Shown: positions 1 to 10,844 of the stretch, in pieces
Layout of the letters: every line of letters begins with the position of its first letter
Numbering within the stretch: the first letter of the stretch is position 1
Source: Sporobolomyces roseus
Lineage: Eukaryota; Basidiomycota; Microbotryomycetes; Sporidiobolales; Sporidiobolaceae
Direction of reading: 5' to 3'
NCBI GenBank assembly: GCA_016617785.1
Contig: JADILM010000003.1
Coordinates: 930,001 to 994,000 of the forward strand
Length of the DNA: 64,000 bases
The notes under the pieces: model-generated
The model's input: only the letters and a program-made list of their open reading frames with translations
Database searches by the model: none
What the model was told of the DNA's origin: nothing
Program-made: the position numbers and the translations under genes

Positions 1-1802
1 CGATCAATCAATCTCCTCTCCAACAACGGAACGGTTCACCTTCGATGCCACCAGCTCTACCTTCCTCCTTCACGAACGAGTCCTTACATCGTTACATCGA
101 GGAAATGAAAGCTGTCGCAGCAAGAACCGGTCAACCTCCTCCCTCTGCTCAAGATATCCAGAATGCCGCTATGGCAGCTTACCAAAATGCACAACGTTCC
201 GCTTCCGGTTCTTCACTCTCCCTTCAAACTCCTCGATCGAATGGAGGAGGTACGAACCTTCCAACTCCGACGAGTGCACAGAATTTCCCGAGGGAGATCA
301 GTCAGTTGACTCCTCAACAGATTCAAGCACTACCGAGTATACCGCCGGAGATGAAGGTCAAGATTGAGGCGCATTTGGAGTTGATTAGGAACAAGGTCAA
401 GACTGGAATGATGGCGGAAGATGAAGGGCAGAGACAGGTTAAAAGGTTACAGGATCTGGCTAATCAGTAAGTACTTCCACTCCCTACCTGTTCGTGAACG
501 AGGGAAGCTGATAGAGCGAGGGACTTTCTTACAGTCAACGATTGAAGATGCATCAACACGAACTGGCGAAACAACAACAAGTTCAAAATCAGAACCAGTC
601 GCAACAACAGCAACCTTCAGGATTAGGATTGAACATTTCACCTCAACTCGCACATTCTCGTCAACCTTCTTCCACTCCCTCGCAACCTCAGCAACAGCAG
701 CAGAATCCTCAGCAGTATCAGAATCAGAATCAACCGCAACCTCCTCAACCAAAAAGACAAGATTCTTTACCCAACAAACCGATTTGGAGAGGTGCGATCT
801 CTTGGGCATTGACGGAAGCTTCGGGAGCTAGGAAAGAGTTTACGATTTATTGTGAAGCTGCACCAATGCAATCTTCCGCTGCACGAGAACTGTACGTCCT
901 TCCTCTCACTCTCACCCTCCTCGCCCCGAGCTGACTTCTCTCACACTATGGTTGTGTAGAGCGGAAGTACAACTCCCAGCGACGTTCCGAATCAATTCTT
1001 TATCTCAATTGAAAATGCCCGTCTTGCAAGAACTCGCTTCGAAACATACTCTGCCAGCAATCAGTCTCACTCCTTTATCAAACTCGGTGTTGCCTCCGGA
1101 GTTGGTCGAGAAACAGAAACAGAATGGACATAACAACGAAGCGTTGTATACAATGTTTGCTCAATCTATTGAACATCGCTCGAATGTGCGTTCACTTCTC
1201 TCCCTCGATCTTTCGACTATCAAGCTGAACTGATGCAGAAGTTGAATTGCTCACAGTGCGGGATTGTTCGATTCTCTGGATCTCCGAATGGACTCGTATT
1301 AGTAGCAGTTCCTAATCAAAACAAGCTCCTCGCGATCGTCTTCGCCAAGATTCCTTTACCGCCCGAATGGGCTCAATCTTCCTCCTCCACCACCAGCTCT
1401 TCCAACCCCCAAACTCAATCTCAGCAACACAGTCGAACCTCGACCTCCCAATCTCAAGCTCCTCAACGTCCACCGAGTTCTCAATCCCTCGCACCACCTC
1501 CCCAACAACAATCGGGAATGTTTTCTTCTCCCGCCTCCTACCCTCTCTCTTTACCTCCGAATCAACCCCCTCCTCATTCCCCTTACCTCGCCCAACCTTT
1601 CGCAGGTGCGAATCAGAATCAACCCTACCCTCAGCAACAGCACTTCAATAATTACGCTCAACCTCCCCCTCAGCAAATTCAACAGCAACAGAATCAAGCG
1701 CCAAGTCAGTTCCCGCAAGGTGGAGTAGCGGGAATGGATTTTGCTGAATTACAGAAATTGTTGGGTGCCGATCAATTGAACGCTATCATGAGTGGTATAT
1801 GA
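1..1802 (+). CDS. Q-rich protein with PTOV/Med25-like domain (5' partial)
   Basis: The reading frame is open to the left edge, so the true start probably lies outside the window. Exons are read as 1-466, 535-891, 960-1185 and 1257-1802, and all junctions keep frame. The N-terminal part is rich in Q/P/S with a short charged helix (EMKVKIEAHLELIRNKV). The middle carries a folded-looking segment that starts IWRGAISW, runs through LPATFRINSLSQLK and ends LLAIVFAKIPLP. The C-terminal part is a long Q/P-rich tail. The W-x-G-x-x-x-W opening and the strand/helix order resemble the PTOV domain of Mediator subunit 25 and related basidiomycete proteins. I infer a transcription co-regulator, but sequence similarity is weak by eye and the name is tentative. 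Another Q-rich transcription or chromatin factor is possible. Confidence 0.5.
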
Positions 1803-2245
1803 TCAGACGCTCTCTCAGTCGTTGTCGGAGGGCGGGACAGTCAGTGAGGAAGGGAGGGAGGGAAAAGTCATGCAGTTTTTTTAACGTTAATACCCTTTAA
1901 TTCTCGAGTTCTAACCACTTTCACTGCTCTACTCTACTTGCCCTTCTCTGTTGTCAGTCAGTATATCCGTTGTCACCCCCCTCGATTTCCTAGCTTGCAA
2001 AGATTCCCCCTCTCGTTCTCGCTGTCGACTCGTCGCAAGAAACAGGACGTTTTCGCTTCGGAACTCGAGAGAAGTGCTTCAGACGAAAAACGCTCCTCGG
2101 CCTTGAAGAGCCTAGTCTGTGAGTAAGCGAGCAAGTCCAGTAACGTTGGACTCGCAAGATCTGAAGTAGCCCGTCTCTCTGCGAAACCTCTTTCCCCTTT
2201 CTCCGCTCACTTCTCGATCGCGCTTCTCCTCTCGCTTCTACCAGC
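1803..2245. promoter_or_regulatory. Intergenic region and EAF3 leader
   Basis: These 443 bases lie between two genes on the same strand. They should hold the 3' UTR of the first gene and the promoter and 5' UTR of EAF3. A run of seven T's sits near 1875. I see no convincing ORF or RNA gene. Confidence 0.5.
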
Positions 2246-3834
2246 ATGTGAGTACTTATGAGTACCACTCTCTCTAGATATACTCGCGAAACTTGTCCCG
2301 CTTGCTTCGCTCGCTCCTCTCCAGTTTCTTGATCAACCCAACACTGACTCTCCCTCTCTTCTCGCAGGTCCAAACTACCTTATGCAGAGAATGAGAAAGC
2401 TTTATGTTTCCATGGACCTTTGATGTACGAAGCCAAAGTACGCTTTTCTCCCTCTCTCTCTCTCTCAACTTCGCTCTCATAGCTAACTCGCGTTTCTCGT
2501 CTGTCTTTCTCCCTCAAAGGTATTGAAAGCAGAGATGTGGACAAAGTTATCAAACAAGAATGGTGCGATCGGTCCTCACTATTTCGTTCATTACAAAGGA
2601 TGGAAACAAACGTTCGTCCTTTTCCTCTGTCCCTCTTCCCCTCTCCTTCTCTCGCTGATAAGGAGTGATGTTTAGATGGGATGAATGGGTACCTGAAGAA
2701 CGATTGAACAAGTACAATGAAGAGAATATAAGGAAACAGAAAGCGTTGGTTGAACAACAACGAGCGAGGGACGCGGCGGAACGAGAAGCGCAGAAATTGA
2801 TCGAGGCGGAGAACGCGAGGCGGGCTGCGGCGGGAGTAGTAGTCGCTGGAGCTGGGGGTGGGGGAGGTGCGCTGGCGGGAATGACGGGTGGTGCGGGAAT
2901 GCCAGTGGGTGCGGCAGCGACCGTTAGGAGGGAAGAGGGAAAGAGAACGGTGAAGAGAGGGAGAGAAGGTGAAGGAGTGAGTCGACAGTCTCTCTATTGA
3001 TCCTGACAAGATACTGATGGAGAAAGTGAAAGCGACTCGCAGGAGGAAGAGTACATGAAGAGACACGAAGTCAAGATTTCGATTCCTGATAATCTGAAAG
3101 TTCAGCTCGTCGACGATTGGGAGGCGATCACAAAGAATCAACAGGTGAGCCTCGCATTCCTCTCCCCTTCATACGCTCGCTGCTGATATTGGAGATGCGT
3201 GATCAGCTCGTTCCCGTCCCACGCACACCGAATGTCGATACGATTCTCGATGAATGGCTCAAATACCTCCAGAACGAAGAAGATGACAAACGACGGTACG
3301 CGAATGATCCAAATCCAGTCTCCTCACTCCATCAGACTTACCCGATCCGTTGGCGTACAGACTCGCCGCCGAAGTAGCAGCAGGTTTGGGACTTTATTTC
3401 AACAAAGCGTTAGGAAACAACCTGTTGTATCGATTTGAGAGGGGTCATTACCAAGAACAGTACAAGAAGCTGCAAGGGACTGATAAACAGATGAGTTCGG
3501 TTTATGGCGGTGAACACTTGCTACGGTTATTTGGTGAGTTCCGTATCGCTCTCTTACACTCTCGCTAGATTTGAGTGTTGAAAGTATCCTTGAGGTCATA
3601 GTGAACCTACCTGAACTACTCGCTGCTACTTCACTCGATCCGGAATCGATGGGAGTACTTAAAGAAAACATGGTACAATTCTTAGCGTGACTTTGTTTCT
3701 TCTCTCTCAGCTCGTTTGGCTCAGCTGAACGTAAATGAAACTCTCACAGTTGGATGGACTTGAACCGAAGAGTGTTGTTCGTGAAAGAATACATTGGAAC
3801 GAGTTCAGGTTATCAGAATAACAACCGAGGTTGA
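2246..3834 (+). CDS. EAF3: EAF3/MRG15 chromodomain-MRG protein
   Basis: Subunit of the NuA4 acetyltransferase and Rpd3S deacetylase complexes that reads methylated H3K36 in the nucleus (family knowledge). The N-terminal chromo-barrel domain shows [29 protein letters not shown] and a basic helix ([15 protein letters not shown]). A Gly/Ala-rich linker follows. The MRG domain runs from [16 protein letters not shown] through LDEWLKYL and LLYRFER to the end at YQNNNRG. Nine exons are read: 2246-2247, 2368-2437, 2520-2611, 2676-2976, 3043-3144, 3207-3295, 3361-3533, 3602-3686 and 3750-3834. The first coding exon holds only AT of the start codon; the G comes from exon 2, giving [10 protein letters not shown]. 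The start was chosen because it yields the expected chromodomain N-terminus with a consensus donor (GTGAGT) and acceptor (CGCAG). The 3042 acceptor in the linker is the least certain junction. Confidence 0.93.
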
Positions 3835-3931
3835 ACCCGTTTCTGCAGTTTCTCATTGGTCTCTCTCTACTCTCTAGTTGTAATCATTACCATTTCGAAT
3901 TCAGGTATCAATGCATTGCGTGAGAGGGGTA

Positions 3932-4681
3932 TCAAAGAGATAGTTGAGAGTTCGCGAGCCATTCGACAGAGGCATCTTCCAAATGATCGTCGAAATCACC
4001 AACGAGATTGTGTCGGTTCGCTTTGAGATGCGTTCGGATGGACGAGAGGGAAGAGGGGTCGCTCAGTGTGAGTGTAGTCGAGGAGGAAGGGGACCAGGAG
4101 GAGGACGAGTTGAGATAGGGCTGCGAGGCAAGAATGAGAGAACAATCAGGACGAATTCGCATGATCGTTTCGATACTTCACTCACAATGTACGGCACTTC
4201 TGTCGAGTTGAGCTTCTCGTTGTCAATCTGTCGAGCGTGATTCTGAGATCAGCATTCAGCGAGAAGAATAGAGCAGAAACGAATTTTAGCGAACTATCAA
4301 GACGACCGCATTTGGATTCTCCTTCTTGAGAGTATCTGCCACCTTGCCCAATCCTAATGGTACTGTCAAATCCCCTATCCGTTCGTTCGCGACATACAAT
4401 CCCAAGATCTCTTTCCCTTGTTTCTTGACATGTAATTCTGCCTGTTCCTCCTCGTCAGCACCTCTGACCACCTCTGACATAGTCTAGATAGTAGAACATA
4501 CTAGTTGTAGAGCTAGTTCCATCATTGCACTCAACTCTGTCCAGTGATGAAGGAGTGGAATCGCATCCGAGATGGAGGTGGAACTGCCGATGAGAAGACC
4601 ACAGACTGTTTGTGTTGGGTGCTTGGCGGCGTGCAGGATAGGTAATGTACTCGCTCGCGAGGAGAGCGTGTAAGAAGACAT
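3932..4681 (-). CDS. ER membrane protein complex subunit 8/9
   Basis: Cytosolic-face subunit of the EMC, the insertase for tail-anchored and multipass proteins at the ER (family knowledge, UPF0172/EMC8-9). Four exons on the minus strand: 4502-4681, 4295-4441, 4186-4227 and 3932-4120, giving about 185 residues, close to the family length near 200. Diagnostic stretches are SSYTLSSRASTLPILHAAKHP at the start, VCGLLIG, HHWTELS, GLYVANERIGD, LIIDNEKL and the closing DFDDHLEDASVEWL. The third exon is only 42 nt. The start at 4681 places MSSYTLS directly at the conserved N-terminus. It converges with EAF3, whose stop lies 97 bp away. The fungal genome carries one visible copy here; whether a second EMC8/9 paralog exists cannot be told. 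Confidence 0.88.
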
Positions 4682-4812
4682 CGGTTTTGAAAGTTGATCG
4701 GAAGTGAGGAAAGAGAGAAACGCCGATTTCGCAAGGTTGCTGCAAGTCACTCTCGATGATTGTGAAGAGAGGTACAAAAATTATGGATTGCAAAGTATAC
4801 GGAAAAGGTGAG

Positions 4813-6738
4813 CTAACGTCGACCAGTAGTGAATTGCGCTTCGTAGGCGGCGAGAGCAGCTGTGCAAACGGTTCATCCCCTTCTACTGTCAGTGTTTGAG
4901 CCAGAAGTAGAGGTACAGACGTTCTCACCTGTCTTGAATACAACTGTGACACTGTGCGAAGCAGTTCGGAATTCCTGTGGAGAATGAAAGATGGAAATTA
5001 GTTGCGATCGTACGAAATCGTCGGAACTCGTTTCAAGACGCACCCAACGAGATCCAGCTATCGGAATCCAGTGATTGCGGAGATGACGTTGCTTCGAGAT
5101 CTCTTCGTGCTTGGGTAGGTTCTGTAGGGATAGCGAGGTCAGATCAGCGTAAGCACCCTTCGCGAGCAGGTCAAACGAAAAGCTTACCTTGCAGTGGACC
5201 TAATTCACGACTCGAACGAGGTCAGCGAGTCGAGAGAGAGGCAGGAGAGACGTTCGACTGACCTTGCAGTAAGCGTGACCCATCCCGTCTTCGGCGACGA
5301 GCGTGCGCTGTACACCAATTTGGAGAGTATCGTGAAAGTCCTTCAAAGCGAGGGAAAATTGTAGCTCCTGAGGCCGACACCGCGATGATGGTCAGCTCAC
5401 GCTATTCTATCACCGCTGTATCGAGACGCACCTTGAGTAAACCGATAAGTTCCTTTTCGACAGGTGAATCCTCGACTCGAGTTTCGCTCGCGGGTGGTTG
5501 AGACGGAGTTCTCCCTCTTCGAATTCCTCCAGAGTATGGATCGTCGTCAATTTGCATATCTCTGAGAGATCCAGTCGACCTGGGTCGCTGCATCGTCGCA
5601 GGTGGAGCTAGCTCATTTCGACGACTTTGCGATCCTCCGTTTGAAAATGCAGGGGCTTCTCGTTCGTCAGGTCGATTGAAGTAGGACGAGTCGAAACCTG
5701 ATGCGGACGTGACCGAAGGATATTGACCGGATCCAGAGGAAAGAGAGGAGCGGTGAACTTGAGGAGGAGCGGGAGAGGATCTCATCGAAGGGAAAGCAGG
5801 TCGAGTATGGTCTCCAGCTGAAGCGCGACGAGGCACAGCTTCTTCTAAAGAGAGATCTGTTGCTACCCCGGTGCCTGCTGTAGAGTCAGCAATTGCTGTG
5901 AAAGCGTCATCGTCGTCTTCCTCCATTTCGTTTCCTCCTCCTCGATCGTCTGCGAGCACTTCCTCGTAGTTGTCCATGTAGTGAGGGTCTCGATACCCTT
6001 GAGATCGAGACGAAGGTGGAAGAGACGAACGAGCGTAAGAATGATCCCGGTTGTATTGACGAGGTGAAGCGGTTTGTTCTCGTCGTTGAGCAGGGATTGG
6101 AGGAGGAGGCATCATTCTCGATGCTGGGGACCGTCGATCTTCTTGTGAGATACCTCCTCGAGACGAAGGTCGATTGATAGGAACCGCACGAAGGAGAGCC
6201 CCGTTGGCATTCAAAGGAGGAGGCAAAGGAGAACGTCTGTCCCTGAGCGAAGGGGCAGGTGTGACAGCGTCTGGTGCCTCAGATCCATTGAATTCTTCGA
6301 CCTCGTTCGCACCGAATGATACGGCTCTTCGTCGAGTGGGAGGTTTCCAGTCCGATAAATCGGTTCCGACAGCCTAAACCCGATCAAAATGCGAAACTCA
6401 GTGGAAAGCTCGTTTGATGACTCTGAAGAGAGCTAGGACTCACGGTACTGACGACGGTACTGACTTGAGTCTCGACGATAGTCTCCTCATCGTCGTCTTC
6501 ACTCGGATAGAACGTCTCTTCTCTCAACCTTGAAGGTTCATTCCCTCTGTACCCTTGCGAAGTGCTTCCTGGTCGATAGTAGGTTCTCTCATCTCGATCA
6601 TCTACATATCAAGGAGATCAGTATGGGTAAGAGAATTTGACCGCGGATTGTCCGACGAAAAGAGAGAGAGGAAGAAGGGAACTGACAACGATTTGAAGGA
6701 GGAGCAGGAGAGTTCCTTCTTTCCGCATATCTAGACAT
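4813..6738 (-). CDS. Disordered Ser/Pro/Arg-rich protein, unknown function
   Basis: I do not recognise this family. The start at 6738 gives MSRYAERRNSPAPPSNR, a donor at GTCAGT, then RYDRDERTYYRPGS and an acidic stretch (PSEDDDEET). The bulk (about 5430-6370) is low-complexity, rich in S, P and R, with an acidic patch (EMEEDDDDAF). Near the C-terminus a helical region begins at EKELIGLLK and continues after an intron as ELQFSLALKDFHDTLQIGVQ. Beyond that the minus strand holds several short exon candidates (about 5190-5260, 5050-5110, 4930-4980 and 4813-4870), but I could not fix their frames. The stop at 4813 is therefore provisional. The gene is divergent from GPI13 and lies head-to-tail with EMC8/9. 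A mostly disordered scaffold or regulator with a C-terminal coiled coil is a guess only. Confidence 0.6.
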
Positions 6739-7406
6739 AGTCACGATCTCGAGAAGCAAGAGCGTTCAGAAAGAGACGAAGCGAAGAGAAGTAAAGTGTC
6801 GAACTGAGAAGAGCGAGAGAGAGGGAAAGTGAAGCACCTGTTCAGACTTCTCCGTTTTTTCTCCGCGGACCCCATTCAGCGCCTTGAACGTATCCTTGAC
6901 AAGCGAGGGTCGCTAAGATATCGACGGAGTAGTCTCGAGAAAGCCTGAATGAGGAGGAACAAGACGAGATGAAAGAATCGGTGCGAAGGCTGCGAAGTTT
7001 TGTTCTCCCTCTCTCTCTCTCTCTCTCTTGCCTTGCACTCAAAGCATCTTCTGCTCGCTCAAAGACGTAGTAGTGAAAGCCTTTCCTCCGGTGCCGCACA
7101 TATGAATTCGAGAACTCAACCGGATCCACTCCTTCCTGCGAAGTCGACCCCTCTCTTCCGACCACGTCTCAACTTCTTCCCACTGGGACTCCAGAGCTGC
7201 TGGAGAGCTAAAGTAAACTCGTAAGTACTCCTCAAAGCTGCCCGCAAACTGTTCAAGCTAACGTGGATTCTTAAATAGGGCTTCATCAAAATTCGTCTTT
7301 CTTCCACTCTCTCGACCTCAAACAACCTCTCTAAGCCTCGAGAATAGCTCGTAAGCTCTCAAACTCTGTGTCTGATCCTCTTGAGCTGCTACTCACGTCT
7401 AGTGAA
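6739..7406. promoter_or_regulatory. Divergent promoter with 5' UTR introns and CT tract
   Basis: This 668-bp region separates two divergent genes. It holds a (CT)n run at about 7009-7028. On the plus strand it shows two likely 5' UTR introns of GPI13. One starts GTAAGTACTCC near 7220. The other starts GTAAGCTCTC near 7350 and ends CGTCTAG just four bases before the ATG at 7407. No other gene is visible. Confidence 0.55.
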
Positions 7407-10400
7407 ATGAGCGAAAGACGGAAGCTGATTCATACCCCTCTCTGGCTAGGCATGTCGGAAACGAGAAGCAAGGCAGCGGAACAGAGTGCAGTCGCAAAGA
7501 CTAGAAGATACATACATCAGCTCCCCTTCCTCTCCGCTGGCTCGACTTTCATTTTCGCCCTCACCCTCCTCGCTTCCCTTCATGCAGCTGGACTCTTCCT
7601 CTTCACTCGAGGCTTCCTCCTCACTCGACAGACCATTTCACAAGTCAACCAATGTAACCCTATCGCCGAATCCGGAAATCTCGACCCTTCTTGCTCCCTT
7701 CATCCGACTCATTCGAAACTGGTCTTCCTCGTAGTCGACGCTCTCCGTGCCGACTTTGTTCTTCCCGTCGCCCATGATCGAGACTTTGCAAACCACGTCA
7801 CCTTCCCTTACGAGGAATCACTACGGGATCCGACTCGCTCCTTCCTCTCTCACTTCATCGCCGATGCACCAACTACAACTCTCCAACGCTTGAAAGGTCT
7901 CACGACTGGATCATTACCTACCTTCATCGACATGGGAAGTAACTTTGCTGGAGAACGAGTTGATGAGGATAATTGGCTATGGCAGGCAAAGAGAGCAGGA
8001 AAGAGAATCGCAATGTTCGGAGATGAAACTTGGCTCAACGTGTTTCCACAGGGGAAGGGAGGAGTATGGCAAGAAGGGAATGTCAAACCTTACGACTCGT
8101 TCGACGTCGAAGATCTCGATACGGTAGACGCTGGTGTTCGACAACACTTGCTTCCTCTCCTCGACCAACCGCAAGATTGGGATATCGTCATCGCTCACGG
8201 TCTCGGAGTAGATCACGCCGGACATCGATTCGGTGCGGATCACCCGGAAATGACTAGGAAATTGAAGGAGACGGATCAATTAATGAGGGACATCGTAGAG
8301 AAGCTGGACGAGGAGACCTTGCTCGTTGTTATCGGAGATCACGGGATGACAGATCGAGGTGACCATGGTGGAGATACGAGGGAGGAAGTAGATGCTGCAT
8401 TATGGGTTTACTCAAAGGCGAAGGAACCCCTCATCGACTCGACTTGGTTCGATCACCCACTTTCCTCTTCCGACCACGCTCTCTCCGCTCTCTCCGCCCA
8501 AGCCGAAACCTCGAGTGAACTCGGTGATCGCTTCGAATCCGCTTGGCCAGCCAAATCGCTCGCAACTCATCGTTCTGTCAGTCAAATCGACCTCGTTCCG
8601 ACTCTGTGCCTTCTGCTCGGCCTCCCCGTTCCCTTCGGCAACCTAGGTCTTCCTATCCCTGAGCTCTTTTACCGCTCGTCTTCCCTTCCCATCGCGCCTA
8701 CGCCAGTCGAGGAAGAGAAGAAAACGAAACGAGGATTATTCGGAATCGGTCGACCCTCTCACCCAGAACTTCGCGATCACGAAACCCTCTCTCCCCTTCA
8801 AACCCTGCTCCAAGCGACCCTGATTACCTCTTCTCAGCTCTCCGACTACCTCCTCACCTACACCTCGACTCCCTCGGGCAAAGATCTCCTCCCCGCGATG
8901 CCTGAACTTTCTTTCGTCCTCTCGATCGCTCAAGCTGCCTACAAAGGCGCGCACGCTCCAGGCCACAACCGTGAAGATATGGAATTGAGAGCGTTAGAGA
9001 AGTTCTGGACGTTTGAAAGGAAAGCCAGGGAGAAGGCTAGGATCGTTTGGGCGAGGTTCGATCGAGTATTGATGGGAGCTGGATTAGCTGTATGGGTCGG
9101 AAGCGTGCTGGTAGGAATCAAGATGGCGAGAGCGACGAGGAAGGGTCCTGTCGCGCGATCTATCCTGGGACGAGGTGTCGAAGGAGGACTGATCGGACTC
9201 GTGATTTCACTCTTCCTTTCGATCTTTGGAGGTTTCCGCCAGTACGGAGGAGTCGGTCTACGAAGTATCGTCTTCACCACGGCACTGGCCGCAGAGGTTG
9301 CAATCATCCTCGCCCCGACCCCCTCGACCAACTCTCGATCTTCCCGTTTCCTCAGTCTCGTTTCGCCTCGCCAAATCGTCAACCTTCTTCCCCTCATCGC
9401 GCACGCTGCACTCTTTGCGTCAAACTCGCTCACCGTATTCGAAGATTCGGCTGTCCTCTTCCTCCTCAGCTCCCTCCTCGCCGTCACCCTCGTTCGAGCT
9501 TTCGCCGCTCCCCAAGCTCGACTTCGAAACCGTCTCATCGGCTTCTCGGTCGCTGCACTCGTGTGTGTCAGACTCATGGCATGGAGCACGATCTGTCGGG
9601 AGGAACAAGTTCCGAGATGTCGCCCTACATTCTACCTCTCCGCCGGTTCGACTCAAGCCAACATTGCACTCGCTCTTGCCGGACTCGCAGCCCTCTTCCT
9701 TCCAACCCTCCTTCGGTCGTCTCTCGCCATCTCCAAGTCGGACGAAGGTCTCGCTCCATTCTTTATCGGAGGCAGTGTTCGAGCACTTCTGGTAGCTGGA
9801 TCTGCGTACTGGGGAGTCGACTCGATGATTTCGGCACTATCCCTCACTGGAGACAGTGCCCTCCTCGCGGTTCTCGTCAAGACCGGTCTCGCTCGAGTCG
9901 TGATCGTAGGAGCGATTTTGACGGCAACTCTCGTTTGGAGGCTCTCACCACTCTGCATTCGAATCCAACACAACAAGATTCAAAACGCAGATGGGTCCGC
10001 CGTTCGAAACCAGATCAAAGTGATTGGATTCGCAAACGCACTCGGATCGACTTACCTCTTGTTCTTCTCTGCCGCCTTCACCCTCCTCTTCCTCGTCTCA
10101 CCTCCTCCCGCTCAAATCGTTCTCTCCCTACATCTCATCGTCATTCTCTGCCTCCTCGAGATCTTCGACTCTGAGCGAGATGTTCAACATGTCACCTCGG
10201 CTCTCACAACGACGAATTCGATCGAAGCTTTCCTCAACAACGAACTTTCTCCTGCGCCTCCTCACATCGGTCCTAACTTCCTTCAACTCTCTACTCTCGC
10301 ATTACTCGCCCACCTCTCCTTCTTCTCAACGGGTCACCAAGCCGTCCTCTCCTCGATTCAATGGTCGAGCGCATTCATCGGTTTCCCAACTCTCACTTAC

Positions 10401-10778
10401 CCCTTCGCACCGATCCTCGTCGTACTCAATACCCTCTCGTCACATATCCTCACGGCACTATCGATTCCCCTCTTCGTATTCTGGAACATCTCCCCTAAAC
10501 TAGCAGATCAACCTCCTCTCGTCACCGGTCGACACTTACTTCGATCTGGAGCTCTCTACTCGACCTACCTGACCGTCGTTGGCTTATCATCAGCAGTATG
10601 CTCAGCGTGGTTGAGGAGACATTTGATGGTGTGGAAGATTTTCGCACCTAGGTTCATGTTAGCAGGAGTGACGATCTTGGTATCGGACCTCGCACTGGTG
10701 GTGTTTGCGATGGCATGGGCAGCTAGAGGAACTTTATCAAAAGCTAGGAAATCTCTAGGGACGAGAGTAGCAGAATAG
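7407..10778 (+). CDS. GPI13: GPI ethanolamine phosphate transferase 3 (GPI13/PIG-O)
   Basis: ER-membrane enzyme that adds phosphoethanolamine to the third mannose of the GPI precursor, which is needed before anchor transfer to protein. It is a single exon of 1123 residues, normal for the family. After a short cytosolic N-terminus comes one membrane segment (about residues 45-65), then a lumenal alkaline-phosphatase-like domain. That domain shows LVFLVVDALRADF (metal site and nucleophile region), TTTLQRLKGLTTGSLPTFID, MFGDETW, AHGLGVDHAGHRFGADHPEM and VIGDHGMTDRGDHGGD. The C-terminal half is a series of roughly ten or more membrane spans. An in-frame GTG-initiated extension upstream was rejected; the first ATG after the 5' UTR intron acceptor is at 7407, with another in-frame Met 15 codons later. 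The stop converges with PEX2, only 66 bp away. Confidence 0.95.
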   Translation: MSERRKLIHTPLWLGMSETRSKAAEQSAVAKTRRYIHQLPFLSAGSTFIFALTLLASLHAAGLFLFTRGFLLTRQTISQVNQCNPIAESGNLDPSCSLHPTHSKLVFLVVDALRADFVLPVAHDRDFANHVTFPYEESLRDPTRSFLSHFIADAPTTTLQRLKGLTTGSLPTFIDMGSNFAGERVDEDNWLWQAKRAGKRIAMFGDETWLNVFPQGKGGVWQEGNVKPYDSFDVEDLDTVDAGVRQHLLPLLDQPQDWDIVIAHGLGVDHAGHRFGADHPEMTRKLKETDQLMRDIVEKLDEETLLVVIGDHGMTDRGDHGGDTREEVDAALWVYSKAKEPLIDSTWFDHPLSSSDHALSALSAQAETSSELGDRFESAWPAKSLATHRSVSQIDLVPTLCLLLGLPVPFGNLGLPIPELFYRSSSLPIAPTPVEEEKKTKRGLFGIGRPSHPELRDHETLSPLQTLLQATLITSSQLSDYLLTYTSTPSGKDLLPAMPELSFVLSIAQAAYKGAHAPGHNREDMELRALEKFWTFERKAREKARIVWARFDRVLMGAGLAVWVGSVLVGIKMARATRKGPVARSILGRGVEGGLIGLVISLFLSIFGGFRQYGGVGLRSIVFTTALAAEVAIILAPTPSTNSRSSRFLSLVSPRQIVNLLPLIAHAALFASNSLTVFEDSAVLFLLSSLLAVTLVRAFAAPQARLRNRLIGFSVAALVCVRLMAWSTICREEQVPRCRPTFYLSAGSTQANIALALAGLAALFLPTLLRSSLAISKSDEGLAPFFIGGSVRALLVAGSAYWGVDSMISALSLTGDSALLAVLVKTGLARVVIVGAILTATLVWRLSPLCIRIQHNKIQNADGSAVRNQIKVIGFANALGSTYLLFFSAAFTLLFLVSPPPAQIVLSLHLIVILCLLEIFDSERDVQHVTSALTTTNSIEAFLNNELSPAPPHIGPNFLQLSTLALLAHLSFFSTGHQAVLSSIQWSSAFIGFPTLTYPFAPILVVLNTLSSHILTALSIPLFVFWNISPKLADQPPLVTGRHLLRSGALYSTYLTVVGLSSAVCSAWLRRHLMVWKIFAPRFMLAGVTILVSDLALVVFAMAWAARGTLSKARKSLGTRVAE

Positions 10779-10844
10779 ACGAGTATGTTTTGATCAAATA
10801 AATTATAGAATTTCCGCAATCCTCTTTTCGCTTTCGTTCTCACT

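Noticed and set aside
4455..4952. 165-codon minus-strand ORF overlapping EMC8/9
   Set aside because: It runs through EMC8/9 exon 1 in another frame on the same strand; the EMC frame is clearly the coding one.
7368..7406. N-terminal extension of GPI13 from a GTG
   Set aside because: Nuclear fungal genes do not normally start at GTG, and a 5' UTR intron acceptor lies inside this stretch.
9047..10174. 375-codon plus-strand ORF within GPI13
   Set aside because: A shifted-frame shadow of the GPI13 coding sequence, rich in Arg/Ser/Pro with no domain.
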